Source: Pseudomonas sp. ATCC 13867 (GTDB lineage Bacteria; Pseudomonadota; Gammaproteobacteria; Pseudomonadales; Pseudomonadaceae). From it: DNA of 64,000 nucleotides. Made by a program: the position numbers and the translations under genes. Shown here in pieces: positions 32,543-41,319 of this stretch. Under the pieces are notes generated by a model. That model did not search any database and had not been told where the DNA came from. It saw only the letters and a list, made by a program, of their open reading frames with translations. The stretch lies in the NCBI RefSeq assembly GCF_000349845.1, contig NC_020829.1:2673001-2737000 (forward strand), given 5' to 3'. How positions within the stretch are numbered: position 1 is the first letter of the stretch; each line of letters starts with the position of its first letter.

Positions 32543-35080
32543 ATGTCCTCAGCCGCCGGTTCCTCCCGTATGAGTTCCTCCCGCAGCGCAGAACGAACCA
32601 CCCGTCCGGGTAAACAGTCGCGACTGCTGATTCCCGCGCTGTTGCTGTTCGTCTCGGGGGGCGCGGCGCTGGTCTACCAGGTGCTGTGGGTCAAGCAACT
32701 GTCGCTTGTGGTCGGCGTCGAAGTCTTCGCCGTGACCACGGCGATCAGTGCCTTTTTCGCCGGGCTGGCCCTGGGTGGGCTGGCCTTCGGGCGCTGGGCC
32801 GACCGCCTGCGGCGTCCGATCCTCCTGTATGCGGCCCTCGAGCTACTGGTCGCCGTCCTCGGAGTCGCCGCCACGCTGGCACTGTCCGCCGCCGCGGAGC
32901 CCTTTGCCCGCCTGGAGGAGCGTGTCGGCCTGCTGGCCTGGCTGCTACCGTTCCTGCTGGTCGGCGGGCCTGCGTTCTTCATGGGCGGCACACTGCCGGT
33001 GCTGATCCGCGCCGTGCAACCCGATACCGAACACATGGGCCGCGCCGGCGGCGGGCTGTATGCCGCCAACACCACCGGCGCCATCGCCGGAACCCTGCTG
33101 GCGGCCTTCCTGTTGCTGCCAACCCTGGGCGTGATGGGCAGCGCCTATGCCGCTGCCGCGCTCAATCTGCTGGCCGCCGTGGGCGCGCTGATCGCCCAGC
33201 GCGGCGCCGTCGAACCGGCAGCCCAGGCTGTCGCCGCCAGCGGGAAACGCAGCCCGGCGGCGCGCCTGGCGATTGCGCTGTATTGCCTCGCCGGGGGCGT
33301 GGCGCTGGGCTACGAGGTGGTGTGGACGCAGTCCATCGTACAGTTCATGAGCACCCGCGCCTTCGCCTTTGCGGTGGTGCTGGCCACCTACCTGCTCGGC
33401 CTGGTGCTGGGCAGTGCGCTCTACGCGCGGCGAGCCGATCGGATCCGCGATCCCTGGGGCGTGTTCGCGATGCTGATCGCCGCCGCCGGCCTGCTGGCCA
33501 TCCTGCAGATCGCCGGGCTCGGCCAGTGGCTGGTGGCGGCGCAGGGTCGCGCTGAATACTGGGTGCTGAGCCTGGGTGGCAGCGAGCTGGCGGGGATGTC
33601 CGCGCGCTTCGCGGTGGCCGCGCTGTGCGTGGTGTTCCTGCCGACCACCTTGCTCGGCGCGGCGTTCCCCCTGGCGCTGCGCCTGTCGGTGGACAGCGGT
33701 CACGTTGGCCGCGATGTCGGTCTGGTGGTGGCGTTGAACACCCTGGGCGGCATCCTCGGCGTCATCCTGACCGGTTTCGTGCTGGTGCCGACGCTGGGCC
33801 TGGTGCGCACCCTGGCGGTACTCGCCATCCTGGCCGCGGCCATCGGCCTGCTGGCGGTCTGGCGCGGGGTGGGCGTCGGGAAGGGCGGGCGCCTCGCCGT
33901 CGTGGCGATCGCCCTCGCGACCCTGGCGACCAGCGTGCTGACCTCGCCGCGCCATCTCGCCGAGCTGATGCCGGCGGCACGCCACGGCCAGATCACCTTC
34001 TACCAGGAAGGGCGCGGCGGCACCGTCGCCGTGGTGGAGCAGGGCAAGGGCGATCGACGCTTCAACCGTCTGTACATCCAGGGCGTTTCCAATACCGGCG
34101 ATGCCATGCCTTCACTGCGCTACATGCGCCTGCAGGCGCTGTTGCCGCTGCTGATCCATCGTGGCGAGCCGCGTTCCTCGCTGGTCATCGGCTTCGGCAC
34201 CGGCATCACCGCCGGCGCGATGCTGCGCTACCGCGACCTGCAGCATCCGGTGGTGGCCGAACTACTGCCCGAAGTGCTGGCCGCCGCGCCCCACTTCCAG
34301 GGTACGTTCGGCGCCATCAGCGATCCGCGCCTGGAAATCCGCCTGCGCGACGGGCGCCGCGAACTGCTGCGCAGCGACGAGCGCTACGACATGATCACTC
34401 TGGAGCCACCACCACCGTCGGCCGCCGGGGTGGTCAACCTGTACTCGCGGGACTTCTACCGCCTGGCCGCCCGGCGCCTGCAGGAAAACGGCGTCGTCGC
34501 CCAATGGCTGCCGCTGCCGACGCAGAATGACGAAGACAGCCGCTCGCTGGTGCGCAGCTTCATCGACGTATTCCCCTACGCCTCGCTGTGGACCACCGAG
34601 TTCCACGAGATGCTGATGGTCGGCTCGTTGCAGCCCCAGCAGTTGGATGTCCCGCGTATCCGCCAGCGCTTCGAGCAACCGGAAGTCGCCGCGGCCCTGC
34701 GCGAAGTGGGGGTCGATTCGCCGCAAGCGCTGCTCGCCACCTGGATCACCGACCGCGATGGCCTGCAGCGCTACGCAGGCGATGCCCCGGCGGTGACCGA
34801 CGACCAGCCGCGCATCGAATACGCACCCTGGGTACGCTCCCGGGAAATCACCCGGGTGTTGCCGACCCTGCTGGCGTTGCGCTCGGCGCCGCCGCTGGAA
34901 GCGGCCGAACCCTCGTTCCGGGGTGCGGTGGACGACCAGTGGCAAAGCCTGCGCCGCTTCTACGGCCTGGGCCTGCACGCCTACCGTGGCGAGCGCGACG
35001 CCTGGGCGCGGGATGTACGGCAGATCGCCCGGGAGGAGGGCGATAACCCGTACTACCGCTGGTTCCTGGGAGGGCCCTGA
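32543..35080 (+). CDS. Polytopic membrane protein fused to a spermidine-synthase-like domain
   Basis: 845 residues. About residues 25-480 hold some 12-14 membrane helices with MFS-like features (FLGGLALGG-type segments such as FFAGLALGGLAFGRWADRLRRP). The C-terminal part, about 495-760, has the Rossmann methyltransferase-like fold of spermidine synthase: VIGFGTGITAG at the cofactor loop and NLYSRDFYRLAARRL. The usual DxxDP catalytic segment reads TLEPPPPS, so the key acidic residue is shifted or lost and true aminopropyl transfer is doubtful. It is on the same strand as the sulfatase but beyond a terminator. Function unknown. Confidence 0.85.
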   Translation: MSSAAGSSRMSSSRSAERTTRPGKQSRLLIPALLLFVSGGAALVYQVLWVKQLSLVVGVEVFAVTTAISAFFAGLALGGLAFGRWADRLRRPILLYAALELLVAVLGVAATLALSAAAEPFARLEERVGLLAWLLPFLLVGGPAFFMGGTLPVLIRAVQPDTEHMGRAGGGLYAANTTGAIAGTLLAAFLLLPTLGVMGSAYAAAALNLLAAVGALIAQRGAVEPAAQAVAASGKRSPAARLAIALYCLAGGVALGYEVVWTQSIVQFMSTRAFAFAVVLATYLLGLVLGSALYARRADRIRDPWGVFAMLIAAAGLLAILQIAGLGQWLVAAQGRAEYWVLSLGGSELAGMSARFAVAALCVVFLPTTLLGAAFPLALRLSVDSGHVGRDVGLVVALNTLGGILGVILTGFVLVPTLGLVRTLAVLAILAAAIGLLAVWRGVGVGKGGRLAVVAIALATLATSVLTSPRHLAELMPAARHGQITFYQEGRGGTVAVVEQGKGDRRFNRLYIQGVSNTGDAMPSLRYMRLQALLPLLIHRGEPRSSLVIGFGTGITAGAMLRYRDLQHPVVAELLPEVLAAAPHFQGTFGAISDPRLEIRLRDGRRELLRSDERYDMITLEPPPPSAAGVVNLYSRDFYRLAARRLQENGVVAQWLPLPTQNDEDSRSLVRSFIDVFPYASLWTTEFHEMLMVGSLQPQQLDVPRIRQRFEQPEVAAALREVGVDSPQALLATWITDRDGLQRYAGDAPAVTDDQPRIEYAPWVRSREITRVLPTLLALRSAPPLEAAEPSFRGAVDDQWQSLRRFYGLGLHAYRGERDAWARDVRQIAREEGDNPYYRWFLGGP

Positions 35081-35085
35081 TACGA

Positions 35086-35112
35086 CGAGGCGCCGGGGAT
35101 ACCGGCGCCTCG
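35086..35112. terminator. Bidirectional terminator between convergent genes
   Basis: cgaggcgccgg (35086-35096) and ccggcgcctcg (35102-35112) form an 11-bp perfect stem with a 5-nt loop, between the 3' ends of the spermidine-synthase-like gene and the AI-2E family gene. Confidence 0.75.
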
Positions 35113-35129
35113 CTCTGCTGCTCGACGGA

Positions 35130-36263
35130 TCAGCGGGAGCTGTCGCTGCGCTCGGCTTGCCCGTCATCGACCTCCACGGCCGCCGCCTGTTGCGAGGCGA
35201 GCTGATCCACCCACGAATTGAACAGCTCATAGCCCACGGCCAGCACCACGGGACCGATGAACAGGCCGATGATGCCGTTACTGATCATCCCGCCCAGGGC
35301 GCCGATCAGGACCACCGGCATGGGCACGGCGACGCCGCGCCCCAGCATCAGCGGCTTGAGCACGTTGTCCGAGAGCCCGGCGGCGATGGTCCAGATGGCG
35401 AACAGGATGGTGGTGGCACCCACGCCGTCCTGGCTGAAGACGTACAGCACCACCGGCAGGGTGATCAGCAGTACCGGGAGCTGCATGATGCCCAGCAGCA
35501 GCACCAGCAGGGCGATCAGGCCCGCGCCCGGTACGCCCATCAGCACCAGCGCCACGCCGATCAGCAGCATCTGGATGAAGGCGATGCCCACCACGCCCTG
35601 GGCCACCGCGCGAATGGTGGCGGCGCACAGCGTGGCCAGTTCCTGCCCCCGTTCCGGGCTGAAGATACGCTGGGCGATGACCGTGGCGCGGTGTGCGCCG
35701 CGTTGGCCGTTGGCCATGATCACGCCGGCGATGATCAGGGCGACGACGAAGACCAGCACGCCAGTGCCGACCCCGGCCAGTTTCACCAGCAGCGTCTTGC
35801 TGAGGTCCTTCAGGTGCGGCACTACCTGCTGCAGGGCCCAGCTCAGGTCCCCGGAGGCGTGGTTCCAGATGCGGAAGAGCGGTTCGCCGATCACCGGCCA
35901 CTCCTGTACCGCCGGGGTGGGCGGCGGGATTTCCAGCTTCCAGTCCTGGGCCGAGTGCAGGGCCGCCTGCACCGAGCTGGCGATGGATTCGCCGAGGAAC
36001 GCCAGCGGCGCGATCAGGCAGACCAGAGCCAGCAGCACCAGCAGGATGGCCGCCTTGCCGGGGGAGATACCGATGCCGTTGGCGATGCGTGAATTGAGCG
36101 GGTACAGGGTGACGGCCAGTATCACCGCCCAGAGCATGACGCCGAGGAAGGGACGAAAGATCTCGTAGCAGAAGATCACCAGGCCGGCGATCAGGCCCGC
36201 CCGGATCAGGACATCCAGGTATTCGCGGGCACCGCTGATCTCGAGGAATTTTCGACTGGTCAT
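35130..36263 (-). CDS. AI-2E family (DUF20) membrane transporter
   Basis: 377 residues with about eight membrane helices, starting with LIRAGLIAGLVIFCYEIFRPFLGVMLWAVILAVTLYPL and ending with GMISNGIIGLFIGPVVLAVGYEL, the conserved family ending. The large loop between helices 3 and 4 (residues about 90-150) is typical. Members export AI-2-like or other small molecules, or act as Na+/H+ antiporters; which applies here cannot be decided. The ATG at 36261-36263 has AAGGAG upstream. It stands alone, convergent with the previous gene and divergent from pqiA. Confidence 0.88.
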   Translation of the reverse strand: MTSRKFLEISGAREYLDVLIRAGLIAGLVIFCYEIFRPFLGVMLWAVILAVTLYPLNSRIANGIGISPGKAAILLVLLALVCLIAPLAFLGESIASSVQAALHSAQDWKLEIPPPTPAVQEWPVIGEPLFRIWNHASGDLSWALQQVVPHLKDLSKTLLVKLAGVGTGVLVFVVALIIAGVIMANGQRGAHRATVIAQRIFSPERGQELATLCAATIRAVAQGVVGIAFIQMLLIGVALVLMGVPGAGLIALLVLLLGIMQLPVLLITLPVVLYVFSQDGVGATTILFAIWTIAAGLSDNVLKPLMLGRGVAVPMPVVLIGALGGMISNGIIGLFIGPVVLAVGYELFNSWVDQLASQQAAAVEVDDGQAERSDSSR

Positions 36264-36671
36264 CGTGTGTTGCTCCTTCTGCCTTGGCTGCCCGGTATGG
36301 ATCGACGGCGCACGGCCCGTCCATGCCGTCTATTTCGCTACTAGCAGGCTAGACGAGCGCACCTGCCGTTCAAGTGAGCGGAGGGAGGAAGTGCTCATTT
36401 AACGACAGCGATCGCTCAGGCCGCCGTCAACGCGATGATGATCGGCCCGCAGACCGCCAGCGGCACATTGGAAATCGCGTAGCACACGGTGAAGCTGATG
36501 GCTGTGCCCAGCGTCCGGCGGCGCACTGTCGCGAAATGAAAACGATAAAACCGGCAAGCCCGGAATCTTCGACTAGGCTTGCGCTGCGTAGTCGTTCGAG
36601 CATTCCCGTATCCGCCTCGCCGGAGGGCTGACACTCGCGTCGAACGTTGAAATCACCGCTCGGAAGCCCGC
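36264..36671. other. 408-bp divergent intergenic region
   Basis: It must hold promoters for the AI-2E family gene and the pqi operon. A small inverted repeat CTAG-CAGG-CTAG lies near 36342-36353. A minus-strand frame ending at 36416 encodes a hydrophobic 30-residue end (ISNVPLAVCGPIIIALTAA) but has no ribosome-binding site at any possible start, so it is not called. Confidence 0.4.
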
Positions 36672-37268
36672 ATGCCCCAGGCCCATGACCTGATCATCTG
36701 CGAATACTGCGACGCCGTTTACCAGCGCGCTTCGTTGCAGCGTCACCAGCGCGCGCTGTGCGTGCGTTGCGGCGGCGTGCTGCAGCGGCATATCGCGCTG
36801 ACCATCCAGCAGCGCCTGGCCCTGAGCCTGACCGGCGCGGTGCTGCTGGCCTTCGCCAACCTTTACCCGGTGATGACCATCAACATGCAGGGGCTGAGCA
36901 ATTCGGCGACCCTCTGGGACTCGGTGATGATCCTCAGTACCGGCAGCATCACCTTCATCGCCCTGGTGGTGGCCCTGGCCATCATCCTCGCGCCCATGCT
37001 TCAGGTGGCGCTGCTCATCTGGGTGCTGGGGTTCGCCCTGGGAGGGCAGCGCGCGCCGGGCTTCGCTCTGTGCATGCGCGCCCTGGAAGGGGTCCGCCCC
37101 TGGAGCATGCTGGAGGTTTGCCTGCTCGGCGCCCTGGTGGCGGTGATCAAGCTGGCCGGGCTGCTGGAAGTGATTCCGGGCATCGGCCTGATGGCCCTGG
37201 CCGCCTTGAGCATGCTGCTGATCTATGTGGCCGGACGCGACATCCGCGACCTCTGGGGGCAGGTGTGA
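36672..37268 (+). CDS. pqiA: PqiA-like membrane protein, first half-type
   Basis: 198 residues. An N-terminal zinc-ribbon-like pair of CxxC motifs (CEYCDAVYQ; CVRCGGVL) is followed by four membrane helices (LSLTGAVLLAFANLYPVMTINM; FIALVVALAIILAPMLQVALLIW and two more), the LetA/PqiA fold. E. coli PqiA has two such modules in one polypeptide; here they are separate genes. It works with the MCE protein PqiB to move lipids between inner and outer membranes. The stop overlaps the next start. Confidence 0.88.
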   Translation: MPQAHDLIICEYCDAVYQRASLQRHQRALCVRCGGVLQRHIALTIQQRLALSLTGAVLLAFANLYPVMTINMQGLSNSATLWDSVMILSTGSITFIALVVALAIILAPMLQVALLIWVLGFALGGQRAPGFALCMRALEGVRPWSMLEVCLLGALVAVIKLAGLLEVIPGIGLMALAALSMLLIYVAGRDIRDLWGQV

Positions 37269-37912
37269 GCTCGCCACCACTGGCCCCGGAACTGAACCTC
37301 TGCCTGTGTCACGGCTGCGGCCATGCCTGCGACCTGGGGCTTGGCGCGCACCGGTGCGAGCGCTGCGGCGCGCCGTTGCATGCGCGCAAGGCCGATGCCA
37401 TCCATCGCGGCTGGGCCTACCTGATCGCCGCCCTGGTGTTCTATGTGCCGGCGAACCTGCTGCCGGTGATGCGCACGGAAATGCTTGGCCAGGGCGTCGA
37501 CAGCACCATCGGTGGCGGCGTGCTGGAGTTCTGGGAAGCGGGCGCCTGGGACATCGCACTGATCATCTTCATCGCCAGCATCGGTGTGCCGGCGATCAAA
37601 TTCTTCTCCCTGGGCCTGCTGCTGTTCACGGCCCAGCGCCACAGCACCTGGGCGCGCCGGCAGCGCTCGCAGCTGTTTCGCTTCGTGGAACTGATCGGCT
37701 ACTGGTCGATGCTCGACGTGATGGTCGTGGCGCTGGTCGCCGCCCTGGTGCAGATGCACGGGCTGGGTACCATCGAGCCGCGTCCCGGCATCCTGTTCTT
37801 CGGCCTGGTGGTGGTGCTCACCATGCTCTCGGCCATGAGTTTCGATCCACGTCTGATCTGGGACAGCGATCCGCAGAAGGGAGACCGAGTCGATGGTGCA
37901 GGACACCGATAA
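37265..37912 (+). CDS. pqiA: PqiA-like membrane protein, second module
   Basis: 215 residues from a GTG at 37265 overlapping the previous TGA (GTGA). Two Cys pairs (CLCHGCGHACD; CERCGAPL) form the zinc-ribbon, followed by four helices (GWAYLIAALVFYVPANLLPVM; WDIALIIFIASIGVPAIKFFSLGLLLF; SMLDVMVVALVAALVQM; ILFFGLVVVLTMLSAMSF). It ends in the MSFDPRLIWD segment typical of PqiA. It presumably forms the second half of one PqiA-equivalent with the preceding protein. Confidence 0.88.
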   Translation: MSSPPLAPELNLCLCHGCGHACDLGLGAHRCERCGAPLHARKADAIHRGWAYLIAALVFYVPANLLPVMRTEMLGQGVDSTIGGGVLEFWEAGAWDIALIIFIASIGVPAIKFFSLGLLLFTAQRHSTWARRQRSQLFRFVELIGYWSMLDVMVVALVAALVQMHGLGTIEPRPGILFFGLVVVLTMLSAMSFDPRLIWDSDPQKGDRVDGAGHR

Positions 37913-39533
37913 GCAGGCGCAGCCAGGACACGGGGACGTGCAGACCCGGCGCTGGAACGTATCGCTGGTCTGGATAGTGCCGATCGTCGCGCTGCTGATC
38001 GGCGCTTCCCTGGTGGTCCGCAACTGGATGCAGGAGGGGCCGACGATCTCGATTTCCTTCCGCACGGGCGAGGGCCTGGTGGCGCACAAGACCCAGGTGA
38101 AGTACCGCAGCGTGGTGATCGGCGAGGTGAGTTCGGTGGAACTGGCGCCCGACCGCAAGAGCGTGATCGCCAAGGTGCAGTTGTCCAAGGAGGCCGAGTC
38201 CTTCGCCAGCCGCAGCGCGCGGTTCTGGGTGGTGCGCCCGCGCATCGGCGCCGGAGGTGTTTCCGGCGTGGACACACTGCTGTCGGGCAGCTTCATCGGC
38301 GCCGACTCCGGCGATTCGAACATCCCCGAGAAGAGTTTCACCGGCCTGGAGTCGCCGCCGCCGATCACCTATGGCGAGAAGGGCAAGCGCTTCATGCTGA
38401 CGGCTGGCGACCTGGGTTCGCTGGATATCGGCTCGTCGATCTACTACCGGAAGATTCCGGTGGGGCAGGTGGTGTCCTATGCCTTGAAGGCGGACGGCAA
38501 GGGCGTGGACATCGGCGTCTTCGTCGAGGCGCCCTACGACGCCTTCGTCACCCAGGACTCGCGCTTCTGGAACGCCAGCGGCGTGGATGTGGCGGTGGAT
38601 GCCAACGGCCTGAAGGTCAACACCGAATCGCTGTCCTCGGTCCTGGTCGGCGGCCTGGCCTTCGGCACCCCTGACTATGCCGGCGATGCCAAGCCGGCGA
38701 CGGACCAGCAGGCCTTCGAGCTGTTCGCCGACCGCGACACGGCACTGGCGCCGCCCAGCGGCAAGCCGCTCTACCTGCGCCTGCGTTTCGACCAGGCCAT
38801 GCGCGGCCTGTCCGTGGGCGCGCCGGTAGAGTTCATGGGCGTGCCGTTCGGCAAGGTCACCTCGTTGAAGCTGGACTACGACCAGGCCAAGCAGAGCTTC
38901 CCGGTCATGGTCGATGCGGTGGTTTACCCGGAACGCCTGGGGCCCGTGCACCAGAAGATGCTCAAGGTCTTCCACCACGCGCCGGAGGACGAGGCCGGCA
39001 CCCGGAGGCTGCTCGGCGCGTTCGTCGAGCATGGCCTGCGGGCCCAGGCGCGCAGCGGCAACCTGATCACCGGGCAGATGTACGTTTCCCTGGACTTCTA
39101 CCCCGACGCCAAACCGGTCGCCTTCGATGCCGGCGCCCAGCCATTCTCCATTCCCACCGTCCCCGGCAGCCTGGACAAGCTGCAGGAGCAGTTGCAGCAG
39201 GTGGTGGAACGCATCAGCAAACTGCCGCTGGAACGTATCGCCAACAACCTGGACGGCAACCTGCGCGAACTGCAGGCCAGCCTGAAGCAGTTCAACACCC
39301 AGACGCTGCCGGGCGTGACCAGCACCCTGGCCGAGGTACGGCAGACCTTGCAGACGGCCAACTCGGCGCTGGCGGAAGATTCGCCGCAGCGCGAGAAGCT
39401 CAGCGACACGCTGAACGAACTGGATCGCATGTCGCGCTCGCTGCGCGACCTCTCCGACTACCTCGGCAGGCACCCCGAATCGCTGCTTCGCGGCCGCCCG
39501 AAGTCCTCGGACGCGAACAACCTGCAGCCCTGA
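37893..39533 (+). CDS. pqiB: PqiB, MCE-domain intermembrane lipid transport protein
   Basis: 546 residues; the ATG at 37893 lies inside the end of the previous gene (20-bp overlap). One N-terminal membrane helix (VSLVWIVPIVALLIGASLVV) is followed by three MCE domains (about 40-130, 155-240, 285-390; the first contains KTQVKYRSVVIGEVSSVELA). The C-terminal region is a long helical coiled coil (residues about 410-520: LDKLQEQLQQVVERISKLPL). In E. coli, PqiB hexamers stack as a needle spanning the periplasm. Length matches E. coli PqiB. Confidence 0.93.
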   Translation: MVQDTDKQAQPGHGDVQTRRWNVSLVWIVPIVALLIGASLVVRNWMQEGPTISISFRTGEGLVAHKTQVKYRSVVIGEVSSVELAPDRKSVIAKVQLSKEAESFASRSARFWVVRPRIGAGGVSGVDTLLSGSFIGADSGDSNIPEKSFTGLESPPPITYGEKGKRFMLTAGDLGSLDIGSSIYYRKIPVGQVVSYALKADGKGVDIGVFVEAPYDAFVTQDSRFWNASGVDVAVDANGLKVNTESLSSVLVGGLAFGTPDYAGDAKPATDQQAFELFADRDTALAPPSGKPLYLRLRFDQAMRGLSVGAPVEFMGVPFGKVTSLKLDYDQAKQSFPVMVDAVVYPERLGPVHQKMLKVFHHAPEDEAGTRRLLGAFVEHGLRAQARSGNLITGQMYVSLDFYPDAKPVAFDAGAQPFSIPTVPGSLDKLQEQLQQVVERISKLPLERIANNLDGNLRELQASLKQFNTQTLPGVTSTLAEVRQTLQTANSALAEDSPQREKLSDTLNELDRMSRSLRDLSDYLGRHPESLLRGRPKSSDANNLQP

Positions 39534-39561
39534 TAGCGCATTGCCAAAGGAGTGAATACAG

Positions 39562-40113
39562 ATGCCGAAGCTGCCGACGCTGCTCATTGCCGGGCTGCTC
39601 CCGTTGTTCTGGGGATGCAGCAGCGCGCCGATCCACTACCACACCCTGGTGCCGTCGCAGCCGGAGCGGGGGACGGGCAGCAACATCCGTGTCGAGCGGG
39701 TCAGCCTGCCGCCCCAGGTGGACCGCTCGCAGATCGTCGTGCGCCAGGGCGGCAGCGGCCTGGCCATCCTGGAAACCGAATGGTGGGGTGCCAATCTGGT
39801 GGACGAGTTCCAGAACGCGCTGCAGGACCAGCTTGGCAGCCCCAGCGGTGGCCTCGCCCCTGCGCTGGTGCAGGTCGAGGTACAGCGCTTCGACTCGGTG
39901 CCCGGCCGCTATGCGCTGCTGGACGCCACCTGGCGCCTGAAACGCCCCGGCGTCCAGGAGGACCTGACCTGCCGCACTACCGTGCAGAGTCCGGCGGATA
40001 ACCGCGTGGAGAGCCTGGTGAGCGCGCACCAGGCCAACCTGCGCAAGCTGGCGGACGCCGTCGCCCGGGCCGCGCGTTCCGGGCAGGGGCGTTGCCCGGC
40101 ATCCGCGGGTTGA
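39562..40113 (+). CDS. pqiC: PqiC outer-membrane lipoprotein (DUF330/ABC-type auxiliary)
   Basis: 183 residues, ATG at 39562 preceded by AAAGGAG. The lipoprotein signal ends in LPLFWGC, then a PqiC domain (YHTLVPSQPERG, IRVERVSLPPQVDRSQIVVR, WWGANLVDEFQNALQDQL). PqiC anchors the PqiB needle at the outer membrane. Last gene of the pqi operon, convergent with the AraC gene. Confidence 0.9.
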   Translation: MPKLPTLLIAGLLPLFWGCSSAPIHYHTLVPSQPERGTGSNIRVERVSLPPQVDRSQIVVRQGGSGLAILETEWWGANLVDEFQNALQDQLGSPSGGLAPALVQVEVQRFDSVPGRYALLDATWRLKRPGVQEDLTCRTTVQSPADNRVESLVSAHQANLRKLADAVARAARSGQGRCPASAG

Positions 40114-40149
40114 GGCGTCGGGCTCGGTGGACGGGGGCGGACGGGGCGT

Positions 40150-41193
40150 TCACGCGGACTCGCCCGGCCCCGTGTCCGGCACAACGGTAACCTCGAGAAG
40201 CCGGCGCCGCATGGCCAGCGGCGTCATGCCGAACCAGCGCCGGCAGGCCCGGTTGAATACGCTCTGTTCGCTGTAGCCCAGAAGGCCGGCGACCTGCGAC
40301 ATGGGCATGTGGCGCTCGGCGAGATAGCTCTCGGCGCGTGAGCGCCGGGCCTTTTCCAGCAGCGCCTCGAATCCGCAGCCCTGTTCGGCCAGGCGCCGCT
40401 GCAGGACCCGCTCGTGCAACCCCAACTGCTCGGCGATCAGCGCCAGGCGGCAGCGCTGGGTCGGCAACATCCGCAGGATCAGACTCTCGACCTGATGCAC
40501 CAGGCCCGCCGGGGCCTGGGCATCGAAGGGGCTGAGGTAATCGAGCAGCACGCGGTGCAGTTGCGGGTCCTGCTGCTCCACCCGCTGGCTGAGGTGTTCC
40601 TTGCGCAGCACCAGCGCGTTGCAGGCCTGCCCGGTGTAGACCGCGGTATTGAAGTAGCGCCGGTAACGCGCCGCGGAGAGCGGCGTGAGGCCGCCCAGCA
40701 ACAGGGATTTCGCACTGAACCGGGCGCCGCAAAGCAGCTTCATCGTGTTGTGCGCCACCCCCATCGCCAGTTCCTGCATCTGCCGCTGCTGCAACTGGCC
40801 CGGCAGGCGGAGATCGATCACCAGTCGCGGCGCCTCCGGGTCGTTGCGGTCGAGTTGAACGTCGATGCCGGGGCTGTGGTAGCCGATGAACCGCGAGACC
40901 TCCCCCAGCGCCTGGCCGACGGTGGCAGAGTTGCGTGCGATCAGGGCCACCGGCCCAAGGACATGCAGGTCCTGGTACTCCGCCAGGCGCAGCCCGAAAT
41001 CCGCGCAGTTCAGCTCGCCTGCGGCGTACTCCAGGACATCCACCAGGGCGCGAAACGGTACCCGGGCCTCATCGTCCTCGAGCAGCCTCGGGTCGATGCG
41101 GAAGCGCCTCAGCAGTTGAGTGGGATTGCCGCCCAGTTGGCCCACCAGCTCGGGGAAACCGGTGAAGGAGGTGATACGGATGAGAGCTGTCAC
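40150..41193 (-). CDS. AraC family regulator next to the GMC oxidoreductase gene
   Basis: 347 residues if started at the GTG at 41191-41193; a TTG at 41202 is possible but lies within the operator-like repeat. N-terminal OruR-type sensor domain (SFTGFPELVGQLGGNPTQLLRRF), C-terminal AraC HTH (LIAEQLGLHERVLQRRLAEQGCGFE; MSQVAGLLGYSEQSVFNRACRRWFGMTPL). It is divergent from the alcohol dehydrogenase gene. A 16-nt direct repeat with 21-bp spacing sits immediately upstream of its start, which fits an AraC-type dimer that regulates both directions. Confidence 0.87.
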   Translation of the reverse strand: MTALIRITSFTGFPELVGQLGGNPTQLLRRFRIDPRLLEDDEARVPFRALVDVLEYAAGELNCADFGLRLAEYQDLHVLGPVALIARNSATVGQALGEVSRFIGYHSPGIDVQLDRNDPEAPRLVIDLRLPGQLQQRQMQELAMGVAHNTMKLLCGARFSAKSLLLGGLTPLSAARYRRYFNTAVYTGQACNALVLRKEHLSQRVEQQDPQLHRVLLDYLSPFDAQAPAGLVHQVESLILRMLPTQRCRLALIAEQLGLHERVLQRRLAEQGCGFEALLEKARRSRAESYLAERHMPMSQVAGLLGYSEQSVFNRACRRWFGMTPLAMRRRLLEVTVVPDTGPGESA

Positions 41194-41230
41194 AGTCGCC
41201 AAAGATCAAAAGTGAGTCGTCAAAGATCAA
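41194..41230. promoter_or_regulatory. 16-nt tandem direct repeat, AraC-type operator
   Basis: agtcgccaaagatcaa (41194-41209) and agtcgtcaaagatcaa (41215-41230) match at 15 of 16 positions with a 21-bp period, two helical turns. This is the classic arrangement for AraC family binding sites. It is located between the AraC gene and the divergent GMC oxidoreductase gene. Confidence 0.75.
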
Positions 41231-41319
41231 TTAATCTGCGCTTCGCCGGCGAAAAATTCCAGTCCAATGCACCGAGGCCTGTTCCCGGTGCGCCTCTTCC
41301 GCAAACCGAGAACAACAAT

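Noticed and set aside
36416..36526. Possible small membrane protein on the minus strand
   Set aside because: The hydrophobic end is striking, but no start has a ribosome-binding site and the frame upstream is unlike protein.
41200..41230. Transposon end or target-site duplication made of the repeated AAGATCAA unit
   Set aside because: The two copies are adjacent tandem repeats at a two-turn period beside an AraC gene, with no transposase or inverted ends.
40414..41319. Extended N-terminus of the GMC oxidoreductase overlapping the AraC gene
   Set aside because: The FAD-binding motif begins right after the ATG at 41320; the upstream frame is the AraC gene's shadow.
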